Source of the DNA: G963674505 sp964575975
GTDB taxonomy: Bacteria > Desulfobacterota > Desulfobacteria > Desulfobacterales > SKZT01
Reading direction: 5' to 3'
DNA length: 15,420 nucleotides
NCBI GenBank assembly: GCA_964575975.1
Contig: CAZNTU010000129.1
Location: 1 to 15,420, forward strand
Shown: one piece after another, positions 8,255 to 14,829 of the stretch
Numbering within the stretch: the stretch's first letter is position 1
How the letters are laid out: every line of letters begins with the position of its first letter
Made by a program: the position numbers and the translations under genes
Notes under the pieces: model-generated
What the model was told of the DNA's origin: nothing
Seen by the model: the letters and a program-made list of their open reading frames with translations, nothing else
Databases searched by the model: none

Positions 8255-8558
8255 CTCGGGTTCGCCAAGTATTTGAATTTACGTTGAAATTGTTATAATT
8301 CGATTCGAACGACAAAGATAATGCCGGTTTTGTCAAATACAATTTCGGGAACCGCCCCCGCCGCGCCCGTCCCGCTCGGGAAGCGGCATGCCCAGGCGCC
8401 TCATCTTGCGCCAAAGCGTGCTGGGATGCATGCCCATTTCCGCCGCCGCGGCCTTTCAAACCGGCTTGACAGGCGCAACGCAGATTATTATCGGTTCATA
8501 GAGTAGAAAACGAACAAACTGCGAAAAATGAAATGGACGAATAAAACTGAGGAGGATT
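8255..8558. other. Divergent intergenic region between uvrA and the DUF3786 gene
   Basis: This 304-base gap contains the helix-turn-helix remnant (8333-8455) and an AT-rich segment at 8262-8320 just upstream of uvrA. A minus-strand TTGACA at 8336-8331 has no good -10 at the usual spacing. A TATAAC-like hexamer at 8297-8292 lacks a matching -35. GAGGAGG at 8549-8555 serves the DUF3786 gene. No RNA gene or terminator was recognised. Confidence 0.45.
8333..8455 (-). pseudogene. Remnant of a Fis-type (HTH_8) helix-turn-helix from a sigma-54 activator-like regulator
   Basis: In one minus-strand frame the translation includes AAAAEMGMHPSTLWRKMRRLG, then a basic/Gly tail and a TGA stop at 8335-8333. 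AAxxMG(I/M)xxSTLWRKM(K/R)RLG is the recognition-helix pattern of the C-terminal Fis-type domain of NtrC-family regulators. In the same frame a TGA (8458-8456) lies just before it. In the next frame a cysteine/glycine stretch (about RCACQAGLKGR) could be the broken continuation, suggesting a frameshift. No AAA+ activator domain (GAFTGA, Walker motifs) is present in the gap, so this is a DNA-binding tail without its protein. A chance match is unlikely but possible. Confidence 0.55.
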
Positions 8559-9386
8559 ATGCCGAAACCCAAGAACGCCATGGAAATCTTTCGGTACCTG
8601 GACAAGTCCAATTGCGGGGAATGCGGGGACAAGACGTGCCTTGCGTTCGCCGGGTCGGTTTACCTAGGGAAAAAGAAGATAGAGGAGTGTCCGAAACTCG
8701 ACCGGGAGACGATCGAAAAATACGGCGTGGGAGAATCGGGCGGGACGAAGACGATCGAGGAAAACAGGGAGGAGTACTTTCGAAAGCTTCGCGAGGAAGT
8801 CGCCGGACTCGATTTCGCGGAAGCGGCCAAGAGGACGGGCGGAATCGCCTCCGGCGGCCGGCTTACGCTCCGGGTTCTCGGAAAGCCCTTCAGCTTGGAC
8901 GCGAACGGGACCATACACACCGACATTCATGTGAACCCTTGGGTGGCAGTGCCTTTTCTGGATCATGTCCTGCACGGACAAGGGGAGTCTCCGACCGGAA
9001 CATGGGTGTCGTTCAGAGAGCTTAGGGACGGGAAGGAAAGATATCCTCTGTTCCAGAAGCGGTGCGAGGAGGCCATGAGGCGGGTCGCCGACATTTACAC
9101 GGACCTTTTCGAGGATCTGGTCCATTTGTTCGACGCGAAAATGGTGGAGGAACAGTTCGAGTCGGACATTTCCGTGGTGTTGCATCCGTTCCCCAAGGTT
9201 CCCGTAATGATATGCTACTGGGCGCCCGACGACGGCCTCGAATCCAGTTTGAACGTGTTTTTCGACGAGACGGCGGACAAAAACCTGGACAACGGATCGA
9301 TTTTCACCTTGGGGGCGGGATTGGCGCTGATGTTCGAAAAACTCGCTCTCAGGCACGGCATATCGGAGGCTGCCTTTTCCCGCTGA
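8559..9386 (+). CDS. DUF3786 protein with N-terminal [4Fe-4S] motif
   Basis: This 275-residue cytosolic protein has an N-terminal cysteine motif, C19-x2-C22-x4-C27-x15-C43, within a segment reading DKSNCGECGDKTCLAFA. It matches the iron-sulfur module of the large corrinoid/iron-sulfur protein subunit (acetyl-CoA synthase/CO dehydrogenase gamma) and of related four-Cys domains. Residues about 75-265 fit DUF3786: NPWVAVPFLDHVLHG, then GTWVSFREL, FPKVPVMICYWAPDDG and a C-terminal TLGAGLALMFEKLA. DUF3786 proteins are common in anaerobes, and their biochemical role is not established to my knowledge. GAGGAGG at 8549-8555 supports the start, though it sits only three bases from the ATG. The next gene on the same strand begins 52 bases after its stop. 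Confidence 0.82.
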   Translation: MPKPKNAMEIFRYLDKSNCGECGDKTCLAFAGSVYLGKKKIEECPKLDRETIEKYGVGESGGTKTIEENREEYFRKLREEVAGLDFAEAAKRTGGIASGGRLTLRVLGKPFSLDANGTIHTDIHVNPWVAVPFLDHVLHGQGESPTGTWVSFRELRDGKERYPLFQKRCEEAMRRVADIYTDLFEDLVHLFDAKMVEEQFESDISVVLHPFPKVPVMICYWAPDDGLESSLNVFFDETADKNLDNGSIFTLGAGLALMFEKLALRHGISEAAFSR

Positions 9387-9413
9387 ACCGTTCGAGAAGA
9401 GAGAGAGATAGAG

Positions 9414-9423
9414 AAAGGAGGAG
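9414..9423 (+). promoter_or_regulatory. Strong ribosome site unusually far from the GTG start at 9439
   Basis: AAAGGAGGAG ends 15 bases before the GTG used for the next gene, longer than the normal 5-10. No ATG, GTG or TTG lies in frame between them; the only near-start codon is an ATC at 9427-9429. Initiation here may be weak or use a non-standard codon. Confidence 0.45.
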
Positions 9424-9438
9424 TTTATCGGGCTTTCA

Positions 9439-10113
9439 GTGATCGACAAAAAAGGAAAACGAAGGTCGGCAGGCTTCCTCCGGATTTTGCCGATTTGGAT
9501 ATTCCCGATAGCGATTTTTCATCTTTTCGTTTCTTTCTGCCCTCCCGCGAGGGCGTTTGACCAGGGGGCGGCCGTGCATGCCGACGAGGACGAAATATCC
9601 GTCCGAAGAATGGAGCCGGGACCTCGCGGGGGCTGGGCATACGAACTTACCTATACTGTTCCGGCGTCCCCCGACGTCTACTGGCGATTCAAGACCGACT
9701 TCGACAACGACTTTGTGGCGAGCAACAAGTATATCGCGCGGCATCGGTTCGTCGGCCGCGACGGCGACGCGTACATTACGGAGAACGAATACACCGCAAA
9801 GCCGGACGTCCCCTTCGTATGGAAGACCACGGTCGGTCCGGAACGACGCCGGCTCGATTTCGAGCTTCTGAACCCCGAGGAGGGCGGCAGCAGGTTTCAT
9901 TACGGAAGCATATCCCTGTATCCCGTCGGAAGGCATCGGGACCGCACGCTGGTGGTGCAGAAAGCCTACTTCGATTTTTTCGGGGCCGGCTTTTGGGTTC
10001 GATATCCGTGGGCCGGAGGAATGAGGAAATTTCTGGAGTACACGGCCCGTTGGGAACGCGAGACGGTGCTGAAACTCCGTAACCGATATTCGAAATCGGG
10101 CAGCCGACCCTAA
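9439..10113 (+). CDS. Exported START/SRPBCC-like protein
   Basis: This 224-residue product has a basic N-terminus (DKKGKRRS), a hydrophobic stretch (13-34) and a likely signal peptidase site after ARA (about 37-39), so it is probably periplasmic. The mature part looks like a START/polyketide-cyclase (SRPBCC) fold. It has an amphipathic strand WAYELTYTVPASPDVYW (66-82), where the V/AS-PxxVW pattern marks the start of the first helix. Alternating strands follow to about 175, and the long C-terminal helix is 190-215 (AGGMRKFLEYTARWERETV). SRPBCC proteins bind hydrophobic ligands; the ligand is unknown here. The GTG start is chosen because the signal peptide begins there. The gene may be co-transcribed with the DUF3786 gene. 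Its stop overlaps the stop of the opposing gene by four bases. Fold call is moderately sure. Confidence 0.65.
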   Translation: MIDKKGKRRSAGFLRILPIWIFPIAIFHLFVSFCPPARAFDQGAAVHADEDEISVRRMEPGPRGGWAYELTYTVPASPDVYWRFKTDFDNDFVASNKYIARHRFVGRDGDAYITENEYTAKPDVPFVWKTTVGPERRRLDFELLNPEEGGSRFHYGSISLYPVGRHRDRTLVVQKAYFDFFGAGFWVRYPWAGGMRKFLEYTARWERETVLKLRNRYSKSGSRP

Positions 10114-10913
10114 AGTCGTTCGAGTTCCTGGGCGAAAAAGACCTTCGTCGCCTCCCACGAAGCCTCGTCGGCTTTCCTGTCGTAGGCGAGCGCCGGCATT
10201 CCGGCCATGTCGGCGTCCGGGTTGGTGAAGCCGTGCTTTGCTCCTCCGTAGACGGCCATTCGCCATCGCAAACCGGATTTTTCCATTTCCTGGATGTAGT
10301 TCGAGACGCTTTCGACCGGTACAGTGGGATCGGCCGCCCCGTGGCAGACCAATACGGCCGCCTTGACTTTCGACGCCGCGTTTTCGGGAGGCGGGACGAG
10401 CGAGCCGTGGAAACTGACGACGGCGTTCAAGTCCGCTCCGCCGTATGCGAGGTGCTGGACCGTGGAGCCTCCGAAGCAGTAGCCCGCGGCCGCGAGGCGA
10501 CCGGTATCGACGCGGGGATCGTTTTTCAGGATTTCAAGCCCTGCCAGGGCCCTGGCCCTCCACTTATCGATGTTTTCGCTTACCTTTTTTCTCCATTCCG
10601 AGGCCTCTTCCGGGTGCGTGGTAACCTTGCCCTTGCCGTACATGTCGAGGGCGAACGCCACGTATCCCAATTTCGCCAACTGCTCGGCCCGGCCTCTGGC
10701 ATAGTCGTTCAGTCCCCACCATTCGTGGACCACGAGAATGCCGGGACGCTTCCGGTCCGAGGCGTCGTCCCAAGCAATATATCCTTGCAGTTGGACTCCG
10801 TCGTGCTCGTAATCGACGGATTTGCCGGCGACGGCCGCCTCCGCGGCGACGCTCGCCGAGGCCAGAAAAAAAAGACCTGCTATCGCGATAAACGCGCTTT
10901 TTTCATTTCGCAT
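10110..10913 (-). CDS. Dienelactone hydrolase family protein, exported
   Basis: This 267-residue alpha/beta hydrolase has a signal peptide (about 1-24, cleavage near ASVAA-EA). The family landmarks are HEWWGL at 63-68, the nucleophile in GYC146FGG, D195 in HGAADPTVP, and H227 in AKHGFT, giving a Cys-Asp-His triad. Classical dienelactone hydrolases open dienelactone to maleylacetate in chloroaromatic breakdown. Exported members like this one usually act on other esters or lactones, so the substrate is unknown. AAAGGAGA lies just before the ATG. The gene starts 24 bases downstream of the response regulator stop, so the two are probably one transcript. Confidence 0.9.
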   Translation of the reverse strand: MRNEKSAFIAIAGLFFLASASVAAEAAVAGKSVDYEHDGVQLQGYIAWDDASDRKRPGILVVHEWWGLNDYARGRAEQLAKLGYVAFALDMYGKGKVTTHPEEASEWRKKVSENIDKWRARALAGLEILKNDPRVDTGRLAAAGYCFGGSTVQHLAYGGADLNAVVSFHGSLVPPPENAASKVKAAVLVCHGAADPTVPVESVSNYIQEMEKSGLRWRMAVYGGAKHGFTNPDADMAGMPALAYDRKADEASWEATKVFFAQELERL

Positions 10914-10937
10914 GATTGTCTCCTTTTCGATGCGTCG

Positions 10938-11882
10938 TTATTGTTCGAAGATCGAAATATAATTGTTCTTCAAAAGGTTTCCAAGAATGGAACCGGCTCG
11001 GATACGGCTTATATTGCCGGACTGCAGGATTTTTTTAACCGGAGTTCTGGTTGCGATCAGCGAAACGATCTCGTAAAGGGGTTCTATCCCAAACCCGTCG
11101 ATCAATTCCGGAGGCATTGGCTTGTTTTCCAAGGTGAAAAACGGGTTCGACCTGGGCAGACGGGAAAGCATCTCCTTGTAGTCGTCGTCCATGCTTGCGG
11201 CTTCCATCAGCAGGGCGGTGTTGTTGCTTTCGATGTTGGCCGGAAATCCGTTCTCCCGGCTGTGGAATTCGAAAGTCCCCCTTTTTTGTCCCCACAAGGC
11301 GAAAAACGCCTCCTTTCCTTCGAATCGGCGGGTTTGGGCGTTGACCAAAGCGCCTTGGCGAAAATGCAGGACGCCGATTTTCAACCCTTTCTTGTCGCGA
11401 AAAACCAATTTGCCGCTTGTTCGGTTCCTTTCGAGAAATTGGACTATGTTCGCCAGGCCCACGCCTGCAAGTCGACCCGAAAAGGCCGATTTCGACTCGT
11501 GTCCATTGTCTTTGCCGGATCGTTCTATTGCGCTTCTGACGCGGTCCGTGAGGTGGTCTACTCGAAAAGGCTTGCACACGAAGTCGTAGGTTCCGGCTCT
11601 GAAACACCCCAGCTGCTTTTCGGCGTCCGGGTCCGCGCTAATGAAAATTACCGGTATCTTCGCCGAATCCGGATCCATTTTCAGCTGGTTGTGGAATTCG
11701 ATCCCGCCCATTTGCGGCATTTTCACGTCGGCGAGCACGATGTCGGGAACTTTCCTCTTGATTTTCGCGAGCGCCTCCTTGCCGTTATTCGCCTCTTCGA
11801 CCTCGAAACCGGCTTCCGACAGCTTCAGCTTCAATAATAAAACCAACAAAGGGTCGTCGTCGACCAACAATATTTTTTCCAT
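10938..11882 (-). CDS. Response regulator, REC plus DUF4388 (PATAN-like) domain
   Basis: The protein has 314 residues. The receiver domain (1-~120) has the acidic pocket D8-D10, phosphoacceptor D52 in VLADVKMP, S82 in place of the conserved Thr, and K104 in CKPF, so it should be phosphorylatable. Residues ~133-230 are a DUF4388 domain: FSGRLAGVGLANIVQFLERN, SGKLVF, GVLHFRQGALVNA, GKEAFFALWG, RGTFEF, then the typical LLMEAA exit helix. The C-terminal 80 residues (EIVSLIATRTPVKKIL...LLKNNYI) look like the small winged-helix-like tail common in such proteins. No DNA-binding HTH is recognised, so output is probably through protein contacts, as proposed for PATAN domains. No partner histidine kinase is in the window. 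It is the first gene of a pair with the dienelactone hydrolase. Confidence 0.9.
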   Translation of the reverse strand: MEKILLVDDDPLLVLLLKLKLSEAGFEVEEANNGKEALAKIKRKVPDIVLADVKMPQMGGIEFHNQLKMDPDSAKIPVIFISADPDAEKQLGCFRAGTYDFVCKPFRVDHLTDRVRSAIERSGKDNGHESKSAFSGRLAGVGLANIVQFLERNRTSGKLVFRDKKGLKIGVLHFRQGALVNAQTRRFEGKEAFFALWGQKRGTFEFHSRENGFPANIESNNTALLMEAASMDDDYKEMLSRLPRSNPFFTLENKPMPPELIDGFGIEPLYEIVSLIATRTPVKKILQSGNISRIRAGSILGNLLKNNYISIFEQ

Positions 11883-11917
11883 TTTTCCCGCAGTTGTCCT
11901 TTAGATATGCTCGCATT

Positions 11918-11945
11918 AAGGTATTCGAGCGCGATCTACTGTCAA
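11918..11945 (-). promoter_or_regulatory. Possible promoter of the response regulator operon
   Basis: On the minus strand, TTGACA (11945-11940) is followed after 16 bases by TACCTT (11923-11918). The -35 is perfect and the -10 weak (three of six). It lies about 35 bases upstream of the ATG at 11882. Confidence 0.35.
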
Positions 11946-12103
11946 TCTTCGGAAGGATAGGCACCCCGGTCAAAGAACGGAATTCGACGTATAATCGAAA
12001 GATCGAATATACAATGAAGAAAATGCTATTGGCAACACGTTTTTTCCTCTGGGGACGGAGAGGAGAAAGCAAAAGAGACGGAAGCCGATACCGACGTTAA
12101 CGG

Positions 12104-12133
12104 TTGACTTTACCTTAGCCCTTTTCGTACCAT
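12104..12133 (+). promoter_or_regulatory. Possible promoter of the MoxR operon
   Basis: TTGACT (12104-12109) is followed after 18 bases by TACCAT (12128-12133). That gives five of six and four of six matches to the sigma-70 hexamers. It ends 66 bases before the MoxR start at 12200. Confidence 0.4.
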
Positions 12134-12199
12134 GGTCCGTATCGATCAAGGGATCGCGCAGGTTCGACCGAACACCGAAATTTTGGAGAATGCAAGCTT

Positions 12200-13789
12200 A
12201 TGACAGACCTGTCCCGACACCGGAAAATTTCCGAATCCCCCACGAAACCAAGCGAAACGACAAAAAAGAAAAAGTTCGACGTGGCGGACCTGTACAAAGG
12301 TCCCGCCGACCGGGAGGAAAAAAGCCCGGCCGAAGCGGTCCCGCTCGACGAAAAGCTTCGCCAGGCCTATTTCTGGATCGCCAACCACGCCATCATTTCG
12401 CCTTTTTACGACATCGAATACCAGGACGACAGCCCGCCCACGACGTTCACGTTCGGGGACAAGAAGATCAAGGCGTCGCTTCCCTCGGGCCAAAGCTACT
12501 CCAGTTACGTCCTGCTGCCCCTGCTGAACCTTGCCGTGCGTCGCAGATGCCTTCTTGTGGGCGGCCCGGGGCGCGGAAAGACGGCTATCGCCATCCTCAT
12601 GGGCGTCCTGGCGGGCTACGGCCTCAAGGACATCCGGCGCGGAATCCAGCACGGGCAGCCTCAGATGACCATCGCGGATCTCCTGGGGAACCCGATACCG
12701 TCCACCCTGGTCAACGCCGAAAGCATGGACGACGTCAAGATCGCCTGGCGCAAATGGCTCGGAATGCGCGTCAAGATCATCGACGAATACAACAGGATTC
12801 CCACCCGGACGCAGTCGGCGCTGTTGACCGTGATGGCCGACAATTACGCGGAAATCCTGGACCACATCTACGAATGCCCCGAATCCGCCTGGTATCTCAC
12901 CGCCAACGACGACGGAGGAGGAGGGACATACCAGGTCGTCGAGGCCTTGCGTGATCGCATCGACGTTGTCGTGAAGGCCCTCCACTTCAACACGAGGTTT
13001 CTGAAGGAGCTTCTGATCCGCATCGAGGACGGCGTCCGGCCCGAGCGGATCGTTCCCGAGCAGATCGTGTTCGACAACGGGGAGATCGAGCGAATGAACC
13101 GGGAGATTCGCGACGTGGTCCTTTCCGAAGAGCTTAGGCGCCGCCTGGAGTTCTTCGCCGCGCAGTTCGAGTTTTGCGAGGAAGGCGCGCGACAGCTGGA
13201 GTACATGACCAAGGACACGGTCAAGCTGTCGGCGGTCGATTGGCAGCTGGTCTCCGGCGCGGCGACCGGAAAGGACCTGGTGAAGGACCTCGGGAGCCAG
13301 ACCCGGACAGGCCTGTCCGTGCGAGCCCTGATGACGTGCCTGGTCTATGTGAAGGCCATGGCTTGGTTCCGGGGCGACAAAAATGTCTCCTTCGAGGATC
13401 TGAGACAGATCATCCCTTTCGTCCTGCACGACAAGCTGACCCAGAACCCCGATTCCCCGTTCTTCGAAAAGGACGAGAACAAGGCCTTGCGCATCGATTA
13501 CATCAGCTGGATTCGGCATCTTTTCGACGAGTCCTGCCGCGAGTTCGAAAGGCTGAACCTGGATCGGACGGACCCCATCGCCGACTTGGACCGCGAATTC
13601 GAACGGGGCCTGGAGGGCGTGGACGACGAGGAAGTTTTGAACCGGCTGGTGAAAATCGAGCGCATCCTGGGGGATCTCGGCAAGGGACGAAAATTCTACG
13701 GGCACATGTTCGACGACGTTCTCAAGCTGAAATACTATCACCAACGCTACACCAACTACCTGGAATGGCTGCAATGGAAAGACGCGTAA
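12200..13789 (+). CDS. MoxR-type AAA+ ATPase, long form
   Basis: This 529-residue protein is clearly longer than the common 300-350 residue MoxR. A charged N-terminus (1-~55) is followed by the AAA+ core. Its motifs are Walker A GGPGRGKT (121-128), Walker B VKIIDEYNRIP (D195, E196), sensor 1 LTAND (233-237), arginine finger region R251-D-R253, and sensor 2 region GLSVRAL (371-377). The MoxR lid pattern continues (AMAWFRG...VSFEDLRQIIPFVLHDKL). A C-terminal extension (~420-529) is rich in acidic and basic helices and is not recognised. MoxR ATPases act as chaperones that work with vWA-domain proteins, often via a metal-ion site, to remodel or activate targets. GGAG at 12185-12188 is 11 bases from the ATG. 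The stop overlaps the next gene start by 16 bases, so the operon is translationally coupled. Confidence 0.9.
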   Translation: MTDLSRHRKISESPTKPSETTKKKKFDVADLYKGPADREEKSPAEAVPLDEKLRQAYFWIANHAIISPFYDIEYQDDSPPTTFTFGDKKIKASLPSGQSYSSYVLLPLLNLAVRRRCLLVGGPGRGKTAIAILMGVLAGYGLKDIRRGIQHGQPQMTIADLLGNPIPSTLVNAESMDDVKIAWRKWLGMRVKIIDEYNRIPTRTQSALLTVMADNYAEILDHIYECPESAWYLTANDDGGGGTYQVVEALRDRIDVVVKALHFNTRFLKELLIRIEDGVRPERIVPEQIVFDNGEIERMNREIRDVVLSEELRRRLEFFAAQFEFCEEGARQLEYMTKDTVKLSAVDWQLVSGAATGKDLVKDLGSQTRTGLSVRALMTCLVYVKAMAWFRGDKNVSFEDLRQIIPFVLHDKLTQNPDSPFFEKDENKALRIDYISWIRHLFDESCREFERLNLDRTDPIADLDREFERGLEGVDDEEVLNRLVKIERILGDLGKGRKFYGHMFDDVLKLKYYHQRYTNYLEWLQWKDA

Positions 13790-14829
13790 CCGGCGCTTTC
13801 GCCGAATATCTGGAAAAGGACCGGGACTTCTACAACGCGCGGTTTTCCCAAGTACAGCGTCTCAATCAGACGCTCTCGGCCGACGAGTTTATGTCGCACC
13901 TTTCGGACACGGTCGCGCCCCTGGTAAAGCGCGCGGCCGAAATCGACAGGGAAAAGGCGGAAGCTTTATGCCGTCGGCTGTACGACGTCTCCCTGAATCT
14001 TTTTTCGAAGGGATGCCTCGGGTCCCGGACCCGCCATCCGGTGATCGGCGCCGCCTGGAAAGAGCTTTTGCCTCTTTCCGCGGAGCTGCTCTTGAAATCG
14101 CCGGACAACGTCGTCGCCCGCGTTTCCAACGCCCTGTACAACCTGTCGATGGAAAAAGGCGCGGACGAACGGCAATGGCTCGAGACCATGAAACAAGTGG
14201 CCGCTTGGCCCGGCCCCCTCGATTCCGAACTGCTCCTCGAGGCCGGAAAGGCCGCCGCGTGGCGATGCGGCATGGCCCATTACCGCGACGGGGCTCTCGT
14301 CGCCTGCGACAATCTCCCCGACGAGATTTTCAAGGTCGTCTTCCGAATTCCGGCCGACGCGACGAAGGGCGAGATCGAAGCCGTTCGCGCCCTTTTGAAG
14401 AGCGACCGGTGGTTCGATCCATCCCTTCGCGACGACAAGAAGATCAAGCCTCTCTCGGTGGTTCGCGCGGTAGGAGGTTTCGCCGGGTTCGGCGGGCTTT
14501 TCGCCACCCCGCCCGGCACGACCGCGATGGACGGCGACATTTATTTCTACGACGACGCCAGCCACTGGGTCCTTTACGCCGACGCGTTCGGAGCCTGCAT
14601 GCACAGGCGCGGCAAGGGACAACCCGGACCGCCCGCGTTGGATTGCCGGCCGTTCGCCGTTCGAAAGGACGGTTTCGTGGAGAAGGGCGAAGCGATCAAC
14701 ATCTTTCCCGAACTGGCGAACTTCGAATCGGCGGCCGCGACTCCGGACACCTTGGCGGTGTGCATCCCCCGTTCGCACTTCGCTTTTCTGATCGCCCAAA
14801 GGAGAGGTTTCCGATATGGACTCCGATAA
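13774..14829 (+). CDS. Unrecognised middle protein of the MoxR operon
   Basis: The product has 351 residues, from an ATG at 13774 inside the MoxR end; an in-frame ATG at 13765 would add three residues. Neither has a clear ribosome site, so it is probably read by coupling. The frame stays open far upstream inside the MoxR gene, but that is shadow. Residues 1-~215 look helical (KRAAEIDREKAEALCRRLYD, VVARVSNALYNLSM), possibly repeat-like. Residues ~225-345 look beta-rich: LSVVRAVGGFAGFGGLF, PPGT, DIYFYDDASHWVLYADAFG, then short strands. No catalytic motif is obvious. By position it corresponds to the accessory component of MoxR-vWA ternary systems (the bpX or VMAP-type partners), but I cannot assign it to a named domain. 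No signal peptide or membrane helix. Confidence 0.8.
   Translation: MERRVTGAFAEYLEKDRDFYNARFSQVQRLNQTLSADEFMSHLSDTVAPLVKRAAEIDREKAEALCRRLYDVSLNLFSKGCLGSRTRHPVIGAAWKELLPLSAELLLKSPDNVVARVSNALYNLSMEKGADERQWLETMKQVAAWPGPLDSELLLEAGKAAAWRCGMAHYRDGALVACDNLPDEIFKVVFRIPADATKGEIEAVRALLKSDRWFDPSLRDDKKIKPLSVVRAVGGFAGFGGLFATPPGTTAMDGDIYFYDDASHWVLYADAFGACMHRRGKGQPGPPALDCRPFAVRKDGFVEKGEAINIFPELANFESAAATPDTLAVCIPRSHFAFLIAQRRGFRYGLR
14798..14807 (+). promoter_or_regulatory. Ribosome site for the metallopeptidase-like gene
   Basis: AAAGGAGAGG lies eight bases before the ATG at 14816, inside the end of the preceding gene. It is the strongest initiation site in this operon and fixes the start. Confidence 0.75.

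Larger units (their letters stand above)
11883..12199. other. Divergent intergenic region, response regulator / MoxR operon
   Basis: This 317-base gap holds a candidate leftward promoter (11918-11945) and a candidate rightward promoter (12104-12133). A plus-strand TATAAT at 11990-11995 has only a poor -35 (GGTCAA, 11968). A 28-codon ATG ORF from 12014 has no ribosome site and is not called. GGAG at 12185-12188 probably serves the MoxR gene. No RNA gene or CRISPR-like repeat was seen. Confidence 0.45.

Noticed and set aside
8331..8336. Minus-strand TTGACA as the -35 of a uvrA promoter
   Set aside because: No acceptable -10 lies 15-19 bases downstream; the hexamer falls in the tail of the helix-turn-helix remnant.
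10233..11837. Plus-strand 534-codon ORF antisense to the hydrolase and response regulator
   Set aside because: Both minus-strand genes are clear family members; the antisense reading spans their junction and has no motifs.
12014..12100. 28-codon ORF just upstream of the MoxR gene as a leader peptide
   Set aside because: It has an ATG and AT-rich start but no ribosome site, and no attenuator-like hairpin was seen.
13174..13773. Upstream extension of the 351-residue protein into the MoxR gene
   Set aside because: The frame is open but the sequence there is arginine-rich shadow of MoxR; the ATG at 13774 (or 13765) is the plausible start.
12146..13774. Minus-strand 542-codon ORF antisense to the MoxR gene
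   Set aside because: It mirrors the MoxR frame; composition (runs of V, Q, H, D) is typical of a reverse-strand shadow.
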